64,000 bases of DNA, from NCBI GenBank assembly GCA_017983635.1, contig JAGOBA010000007.1, positions 62,001-126,000 of the forward strand, given 5' to 3'. This DNA is from Alphaproteobacteria bacterium (lineage in GTDB: Bacteria; Pseudomonadota; Alphaproteobacteria; Micropepsales; Micropepsaceae). This document shows, in pieces, positions 59,053 through 64,000 of this stretch (positions are counted from its first letter, which is position 1; each line of letters starts with the position of its first letter). The translations under genes and the position numbers were made by a program. A model generated the notes under the pieces. It had not been told where the DNA came from, made no database searches, and saw only the letters and a program-made list of their open reading frames with translations.

Positions 59053-59716
59053 TCTCGCGCCAATGCACATGGACGCCAGCTCCTGCCAAGACGCGGGGCA
59101 TCTCGTTGCGGTGCAAGATCGAATGCGCAACGATGCCGGCATCCTCAGTTTCGATCGGCCAGAACTCGTGCACGCCGGTGCGGACAAACAGGCCCGCGTT
59201 GATTTCCGCACACAAGCGCACGCAACGCACATTGCCGTCGAAAAAGCCGATCGTCAGCAAGTCCTCGATTCCGTTGCCATGCGTTTGAATAAGTGCGCAG
59301 TCGAGCGACGGGAGGATGTCGTTGTACTTGCGGCCCAAAAACAAGTGCGGACCAATCGGACTGTACGGCTTGCCGCGATTGAAGGACGGGCTTGCGCCGT
59401 TCACCGCCACGATCGTCAGTGCACGGTCGATCAGCACTTCGTAGCCGGTGCTGGCGGATATGCGCCGCTTCCAAGCGGCGAACGAGTTGTAGGCCATGCG
59501 CTGTGCAAGCGCCGTCACTTTTCGCGCAACATCGAGCGTCGGCGCCGCTCGGCCTTCGATCAGCGCTGCTACGCGTGCTTCGGGTTCCGCGAGAAGCTCG
59601 GCGATGCACACGTGCGTGAGCGCGTGCACGGACACCAAACGTCCAAGATCGGCAATCGCAAGCGCTGCCTCCGCTGCAGCCAGCGCGCCGAACGCGCCGG
59701 TAACAACTTGTGTCAT
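59039..59716 (-). CDS. PAS-like sensor protein without recognised HTH
   Basis: A 225-aa protein. An N-terminal helical region (AAAEAALAIADLGRLVSVHA, CIAELLAEPEARVAALIEGR) precedes a PAS-like domain around YEVLIDRALTIVAVNGASPS, IGPHLFLGRKYNDILPSLD, FFDGNVRCVRLCAEINAGLF and VHVHWREI. The same PAS-type segment (L-D/F-D-x-W/L-x-IVA-) occurs in the overlapping upstream gene, which adds an XRE helix-turn-helix. Overlap of 4 nt indicates coupled translation. Ligand unknown. Confidence 0.6.
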   Translation of the reverse strand: MTQVVTGAFGALAAAEAALAIADLGRLVSVHALTHVCIAELLAEPEARVAALIEGRAAPTLDVARKVTALAQRMAYNSFAAWKRRISASTGYEVLIDRALTIVAVNGASPSFNRGKPYSPIGPHLFLGRKYNDILPSLDCALIQTHGNGIEDLLTIGFFDGNVRCVRLCAEINAGLFVRTGVHEFWPIETEDAGIVAHSILHRNEMPRVLAGAGVHVHWREIIPA

Positions 59717-60351
59717 AACGCGATCGCCTTTCCGCCGATCGGCAGGATGCTGCCATCGATCAAGACAACCTGTGCAGCAAGCACGTTGGTACCGGATACG
59801 CCGCTGCGCGGCTCCGGCTTAGCGGCTTCGAACGCCGCAACGTGAATGAAGATCTGCTCGTCGGTTGTGAAAATCGGCCAAATGTCGACGTCTCGGCGCA
59901 ACCGCGTCGCGGGCAGCAAGATTTCGATACTGACTTTCAACGCGCGAATATCGCCCTCAAACAGCGGCACCTTCTCGATGATCGCGCCCACCTCGCGGGT
60001 CGCGGCGAACTCGCTCAATCGCCGGCCCAGCGCTGCTTCGCGCGTGAGCTCGCTGAACTCGAGCGCCGACTGGCTAATCGCAACGATCCGCCACTCGGCA
60101 TCGAACAACGTCTCGCGGCCGTAGGTGTCGTTTACGCGCGCGATCCAGGACTGCGAGTCAGATACTGCACTGGCACCAAGCGCTGTCCGCAATGCCGACT
60201 GCACTTCGAGATGCGGCACCTGCGTGCCGCTCTCCCACCGAGAGACGGTTTGCTGCGTCACGCCGAAGCGTTCGGCGTAGGCTGCCTGGGTCAGCGCGTG
60301 GCGCTTGCGGTACTGAGCGATCAACCGGGGCCAAATCGTCGCGTCCGTCAT
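59713..60351 (-). CDS. XRE family regulator with PAS-like domain
   Basis: A 212-aa protein. IAQYRKRHALTQAAYAERFG with VTQQTVSRWESGTQVPHLEV is a clear XRE helix-turn-helix (residues about 9-45); the rest, ETLFDAEWRIVAISQSALEF, EVGAIIEKVPLFEGDIRALK and IHVAAFEAAK, is PAS-like. Overlaps the sensor-only paralog by 4 nt. The two probably act together as a ligand-responsive regulator. Start at 60351 chosen over 60474, where the extra N-terminus looks random. Confidence 0.75.
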   Translation of the reverse strand: MTDATIWPRLIAQYRKRHALTQAAYAERFGVTQQTVSRWESGTQVPHLEVQSALRTALGASAVSDSQSWIARVNDTYGRETLFDAEWRIVAISQSALEFSELTREAALGRRLSEFAATREVGAIIEKVPLFEGDIRALKVSIEILLPATRLRRDVDIWPIFTTDEQIFIHVAAFEAAKPEPRSGVSGTNVLAAQVVLIDGSILPIGGKAIAL

Positions 60352-60504
60352 ACGCGCGCTCGCAGGAAATGCGACCGAAATGAGTGCATTTGCATGGAGT
60401 ACCGGCTCGACAGCGTTAGAACGACAAAAACAACCTGCACATTTTGGCAGAACAAGTCGAGACACTATCGCCACGAATAATCGCGGATAACGCGCTCAGC
60501 GATC

Positions 60505-61137
60505 TTACCAGCCGTATACGTCGCGCACGACTTCGTTTGTCGTGGGCGGCGCTGCCGCAGTCAACGCGGGCGCGGCCTCAGCAACATCGAAAAGCGAGAT
60601 CCGATAGGAGACGGCCACGACGTACTTCGCTTGTTGCATCAACTTTCCGGCGCGCTCTGCGCCCCGCTTCTCGGCCGCGACAACGAGGGATCGGTTCAAC
60701 GGTAGCGGCAAATCAACCAGCGCTTTCGCGTCGTTCGCCAGCGGATTGAGGATCGCAAACGGTCCTTCCGATTGGCAGGTACAGTGGATCGCGTTCCTCT
60801 CACTGCGGCACTCCATACCGGCACTCTTCAACAGACCCGGCAAACGCGCGAACAAGGTCGCATCGTTGATCAGGAGATCGATGATCGCTCGGTTTGCCTC
60901 CCGCGCCACATCTTCAGCGGCATCGCACCCTGCAGCCTCAGCCATGATCGGCTCGCCCGCAAGCTTCGCAAAGCGCACGGCAGCGGGATCGGCTTTCAGC
61001 GCCTGCACGACCGCAACCATGCAAGGCGCATAAATGACTTGGCGATTGGTCGTGGAAGACGCTGTTGCCGCGACGGCGCCCAAAACAAGCATCCCGGCCG
61101 TCAACTCCAACGAACGCTTGCGAAACACTGACCACAT
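60505..61137 (-). CDS. exported hypothetical protein
   Basis: A 210-aa protein starting MWSVFRKRSLELTAGMLVLG then AVAATAS, a signal peptide or N-terminal anchor, followed by a Cys-containing region (YAPCMVAV, GCDAAEDV, MECRSERNAIHCTCQSEG) suggestive of disulfides and a C-terminus rich in Ala. No family recognised. Separate from its neighbours. Confidence 0.6.
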   Translation of the reverse strand: MWSVFRKRSLELTAGMLVLGAVAATASSTTNRQVIYAPCMVAVVQALKADPAAVRFAKLAGEPIMAEAAGCDAAEDVAREANRAIIDLLINDATLFARLPGLLKSAGMECRSERNAIHCTCQSEGPFAILNPLANDAKALVDLPLPLNRSLVVAAEKRGAERAGKLMQQAKYVVAVSYRISLFDVAEAAPALTAAAPPTTNEVVRDVYGW

Positions 61138-61364
61138 GATTGCACCCCCGTGCACGCCCCTCTCGGGCGAATCGCTTTGACGCTAGTCTACCGGGAAATA
61201 GTGTCTGTCGAAGGTATCGCCCAGAAACCAAGCGAAACGGCGCACTTGAAGCGGACGCCCGGGCAACGCAATCTCTGGCTGCATCCAGTGCCGCGCCGGT
61301 TTGAGGGAACCCAGGCGCGGCTGGCACCAACACACGCCTCACGCCCTCGGGGAACACGCCGCTT

Positions 61365-62630
61365 ATGTCGAACCGCAACGTTCGTTTGGCCATACTTGTG
61401 GCCGCGCTTGGATACTTCGTCGACGTCTACGATTTGATCCTGTTCTCGATCCTGCGGGTGTCGAGCCTGACCGACCTCGGCTTCTCCGGCGACGATCTGG
61501 TCACGAAGGGGATCTACCTCTTCAACGCACAGCTAATCGGCATGCTGGTCGGCGGCGTCTTTTGGGGGATTATCGGTGACAAGATCGGGCGGATCCAACT
61601 GCTGTTCGGTTCGATCCTGCTCTACTCGGTTGGCAACATATTGAACGGCTTCGTGGGCCAGATGGCACCGTTCGACGCGATCATGGCGCCAATCGACCAG
61701 TACGCGCTGCTGCGGTTCATCACCGGCGTCGGCCTTGCCGGCGAGATCGGCGGCGGCATCACGCTTGTCGCTGAATTGATGCCGAAAGAAACGCGCGGCT
61801 ACGGCACGATGATCGTGGTCGCGACCGGGGTCGCGGGCGCGGTGGCTGCCGCGGTCACCTATGAGTTCTTCTCTTGGCGTTGGACCTACATCATCGGCGG
61901 CATCATGGGGCTTTGCCTTTTGGCATTGCGACTGTCGGTGGCGGAGTCGGGCATCTTCAAGGAGCTTGCCGCGAAGGAGGACGTGGCGCGAGGAAACTTC
62001 CTGATGCTCTTCACATCGTGGAGCCGCTTCTCACGCTACCTGAACTGCATCTTGGTCGGATTGCCGATCTGGTACTCGTTGGGACTCGTGGTGACGTTCT
62101 CGCCCGAACTGGGTCGTGCGCTCAATCTTGACGCGCCGATCACGGCGCCTAGTGCCGTGTTCTGGTTTTACTGCGGTATTACGTTGGGCAGCGTCGTCAA
62201 CGGACTGGTCAGCCAGTTGCTGCAAAGCCGCAAACTCGCGATCGGTAGCTTCCTCGTCGGCACGCTCGCGACACTTGCGGCATTCTACTACCTGCCGGTG
62301 CCGTCGGCGTCCTACTTCTACGGATTACTCTTCGCGCTTGGCTTCTTCACCGCTTACTGGGCGATGCTGGTCACGCTCTCGGCGGAGCAGTTCGGCACCA
62401 ATCTGCGTGCGACGGTCGCGACTTCGGTGCCCAACTTCGTGCGTGGCGCCGCGTTCTTGATGACGACGTTGTTCGGCATCTTGAAACCAGGCATGGGGGT
62501 TTTGAACGCGGCCGAAGTGGTGGGCCTGATCGCGGCGGCACTTGCGCTCTTTGCCCTAAGCATGTTGAGAGAGACCTTCCACCTCGATCTCGACTTCGTC
62601 GAGACCGACAAAAAGCCGGAGAAGGCCTGA
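61365..62630 (+). CDS. MFS transporter
   Basis: A 421-aa twelve-helix transporter. ALGYFVDVYDLILFSILRVS near the start and GDKIGRIQLLFGSILLYSVG (helix 2-3 loop) place it in the sugar/proton or metabolite:H+ symporter branch (proline/betaine-like). TGVGLAGEIGGGITLVAELM and PKETRGYGTMIVVATGVAGA are typical. It overlaps the next gene by 1 nt, so they are cotranscribed. Substrate unknown. Confidence 0.87.
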   Translation: MSNRNVRLAILVAALGYFVDVYDLILFSILRVSSLTDLGFSGDDLVTKGIYLFNAQLIGMLVGGVFWGIIGDKIGRIQLLFGSILLYSVGNILNGFVGQMAPFDAIMAPIDQYALLRFITGVGLAGEIGGGITLVAELMPKETRGYGTMIVVATGVAGAVAAAVTYEFFSWRWTYIIGGIMGLCLLALRLSVAESGIFKELAAKEDVARGNFLMLFTSWSRFSRYLNCILVGLPIWYSLGLVVTFSPELGRALNLDAPITAPSAVFWFYCGITLGSVVNGLVSQLLQSRKLAIGSFLVGTLATLAAFYYLPVPSASYFYGLLFALGFFTAYWAMLVTLSAEQFGTNLRATVATSVPNFVRGAAFLMTTLFGILKPGMGVLNAAEVVGLIAAALALFALSMLRETFHLDLDFVETDKKPEKA

Positions 62631-63133
62631 TGGCGGCGCCGAGCCCCCTGCCCCACGAGCAGCCGCCAGATTGGCGGCGGTACATGATCCGCGCCGTAAT
62701 CTGGGTCACGTTCGTGGGGGCGCTGGGCTATGCGGCGGCGAATGGCGGGCTCGGCTTCTTGGAGAATGACATCCATCTCGCGCTCGAGCCTAACCGGGAT
62801 CGCGTGAAACTGACTGGGAACGAACCGGCCGTCATCCAAGTGAAGGTCACACTGCGCAACAACACCGCGAAGGAAGTAACCCTGACAGCGAGGTCGGCCT
62901 GCAAGGTCTTCCGTTGGCAGATCTTCGCACGGACGGGCGCCTTGGTGCAGTCGTGGGTCGGGGAGGCCCCCTGCCCCGACAAGGAGGTCACCGCGTTCCT
63001 GCCTTCCGGCAAATCGCTGGAGGAGTTCTATTCGATCGTGCTCGTGCCCACGCGCTACACGGCCGGCGACGATTATCTGGTGCAGTACCACTACTGGAAC
63101 CACGAGGGCGAGTTTCAGTTCAAAGCCGAGTGA
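62630..63133 (+). CDS. membrane-anchored BsuPI-like/Ig-like domain protein
   Basis: A 167-aa protein with one N-terminal transmembrane helix (MIRAVIWVTFVGALGYAAA) and a periplasmic beta-sandwich: VIQVKVTLRNNTAKEVTLTA, CKVFRWQIFARTGALVQSWV, FLPSGKSLEEFYSIVLVPTR. This resembles the BsuPI-like proteinase-inhibitor fold but only loosely. Cotranscribed with the MFS gene. It meets the uroporphyrinogen methyltransferase gene tail to tail without a gap. Confidence 0.6.
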   Translation: MAAPSPLPHEQPPDWRRYMIRAVIWVTFVGALGYAAANGGLGFLENDIHLALEPNRDRVKLTGNEPAVIQVKVTLRNNTAKEVTLTARSACKVFRWQIFARTGALVQSWVGEAPCPDKEVTAFLPSGKSLEEFYSIVLVPTRYTAGDDYLVQYHYWNHEGEFQFKAE

Positions 63134-64000
63134 TCATCCGGCATCGCGCTTCCCTTCGCGCACGCCCAACGGGTCGGCCTCCAGTTTCATGCCGCCAATG
63201 GCCGAGAGCCAATCGAGACCACTGCGCAGGCGCACCGCTTCGCCGATGACGATGAGCGCGGGCGCAGCGATCTGGTTCGCTTCCGCATCAACCGAGGCAC
63301 GAGCGAGCGTGGTTTCGAGCACGCGTTGGCGCGCCGTCGTGGCGTGGCTGATCAGCGCAACCGGTTCGTCGGCGCTGCGGCCGGCGCTCAACAGTTCTTG
63401 CGCGATGCGCGGTAGGTGCTTCAGGCCCATATAGATCACGATGACCGGCGAACCTTCGCCGAGCGCGCGCCAGTTGATCGTGTCGGGCACGTCACCGCCC
63501 GCCATGTGGCCCGTCACGAACGTCACCGCATGATTGACGTCGCGATGTGTCACAGGAATGCCCGCGTAAGCGAGGCCGCCGACACCGGACGTAACGCCTG
63601 GAACTACGCGGAACGGAATCTCCGCCTCGACAAGTGCCAACGCTTCCTCACCGCCGCGCCCAAAGAAGAAAGGGTCGCCACCCTTCAGACGCAGCACGCG
63701 TTTGCTTTGGCGGGCGAATTCGATCAGCCGCAGAGAGATGTTGCGTTGCTTCGGACTTGGCTTGCCGCCGCGCTTGCCGGCGTACTCGAGATGCACGTTG
63801 GGCCGCGCGAGCTTCAGAACTTCCTCGTCGACCAATGCGTCGTAAACGATGACGTCAGCCTGCTGCAGAGCATTCAGGGCGTGAAGCGTGAGCAGCCCCG
63901 GATCGCCCGGACCAGCGCCAACCAGCCAAACCCACCCCGGCTCAAACTGGGGCAAGGCTGCCGCGGCGCGGACGGCGTTCCAGGCGAACGGGAGAGCGGA
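63134..64000 (-). CDS. uroporphyrinogen-III C-methyltransferase (5' part beyond window)
   Basis: Seen residues encode a SUMT: WVWLVGAGPGDPGLLTLHAL, VIVYDALVDEEVLKLARPNV, RLKGGDPFFFGRGGEEALAL, VPGVTSGVGGLAYAGIPVTH and VIVIYMGLKHL, all diagnostic of CobA/CysG-type enzymes making precorrin-2 for siroheme or cobalamin. A TTG at 63955 could start it, but the frame stays open to the window edge (SALPFAWNAVRAAAALPQFE), and similar enzymes have such an N-terminal stretch, so the gene probably begins outside. Confidence 0.9.
   Translation of the reverse strand, partial: SALPFAWNAVRAAAALPQFEPGWVWLVGAGPGDPGLLTLHALNALQQADVIVYDALVDEEVLKLARPNVHLEYAGKRGGKPSPKQRNISLRLIEFARQSKRVLRLKGGDPFFFGRGGEEALALVEAEIPFRVVPGVTSGVGGLAYAGIPVTHRDVNHAVTFVTGHMAGGDVPDTINWRALGEGSPVIVIYMGLKHLPRIAQELLSAGRSADEPVALISHATTARQRVLETTLARASVDAEANQIAAPALIVIGEAVRLRSGLDWLSAIGGMKLEADPLGVREGKRDAG

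Overview
The window is a high-GC, densely coded chromosomal segment that looks alphaproteobacterial. The signs are a ctaA-type heme A synthase, DUF2842, DUF853 and UPF0114 genes, a LexA-type direct repeat GTTC-N7-GTTC, a BrnT/BrnA remnant, a LuxR/LuxI pair, and PEP-CTERM proteins with an exosortase-A-associated O-glycosylation ligase. I cannot name the genus. No rRNA, CRISPR array, complete IS or prophage was seen.

1-17.8 kb is a surface polysaccharide and exported-protein region. It has a Wzx-type flippase and polysaccharide deacetylase (+ strand), then a minus-strand run of O-ligase, acyltransferase and methyltransferase. Next come four PEP-CTERM genes in a row, each built as an identical 18-nt upstream box, one CDS and a hairpin. 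After these lie two orphan terminase-small-subunit-like genes, a 280-bp foldback element, manC and a CelD-type acyltransferase. Two more PEP-CTERM genes carry the same box, and a secreted YbjN-like protein sits between them. The exosortase itself is not in the window.

17.8-28.4 kb is mostly housekeeping: tRNA-Lys(TTT), glyA with a GNAT gene behind a ZTP (pfl) riboswitch, a CPBP protease divergent from an AraC regulator, an MFS transporter, a lipoprotein hydrolase followed by a 56-aa membrane microprotein missed by ordinary length cut-offs, a PHB-depolymerase-like esterase, and the rplM-rpsI operon with a readable promoter and terminator.

28.4-46 kb is mixed accessory and metabolic content: pectin-acetylesterase-like protein, enoyl-CoA hydratase plus P450 operon, exported PPC-domain protein, methyltransferases (one exported), an alkylsulfatase-like MBL protein, an intact brnA antitoxin beside a brnT toxin broken by three point lesions, a periplasmic D-Ala-D-Ala dipeptidase, a large adenylate cyclase/AAA/TPR regulator, a DUF433/DUF5615 toxin-antitoxin pair, and a DUF3631 ATPase with a LexA box just before its start.

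46-52 kb holds a DUF559 nuclease gene bracketed by two GC-rich inverted-repeat blocks that supply its stop codon, a CoA-binding protein coupled to metY, and a quorum-sensing island (XRE-like regulator, LuxR, perfect 20-bp lux box, LuxI, 67-aa protein, PhyH-type dioxygenase). 52-64 kb is ordinary: exported methyltransferase, GST, ctaA, racemase, small membrane proteins, a DUF853 ATPase, META lipoprotein, ketopantoate reductase family, a tandem XRE/sensor pair, MFS, and the C-terminal part of uroporphyrinogen-III C-methyltransferase running off the right edge.
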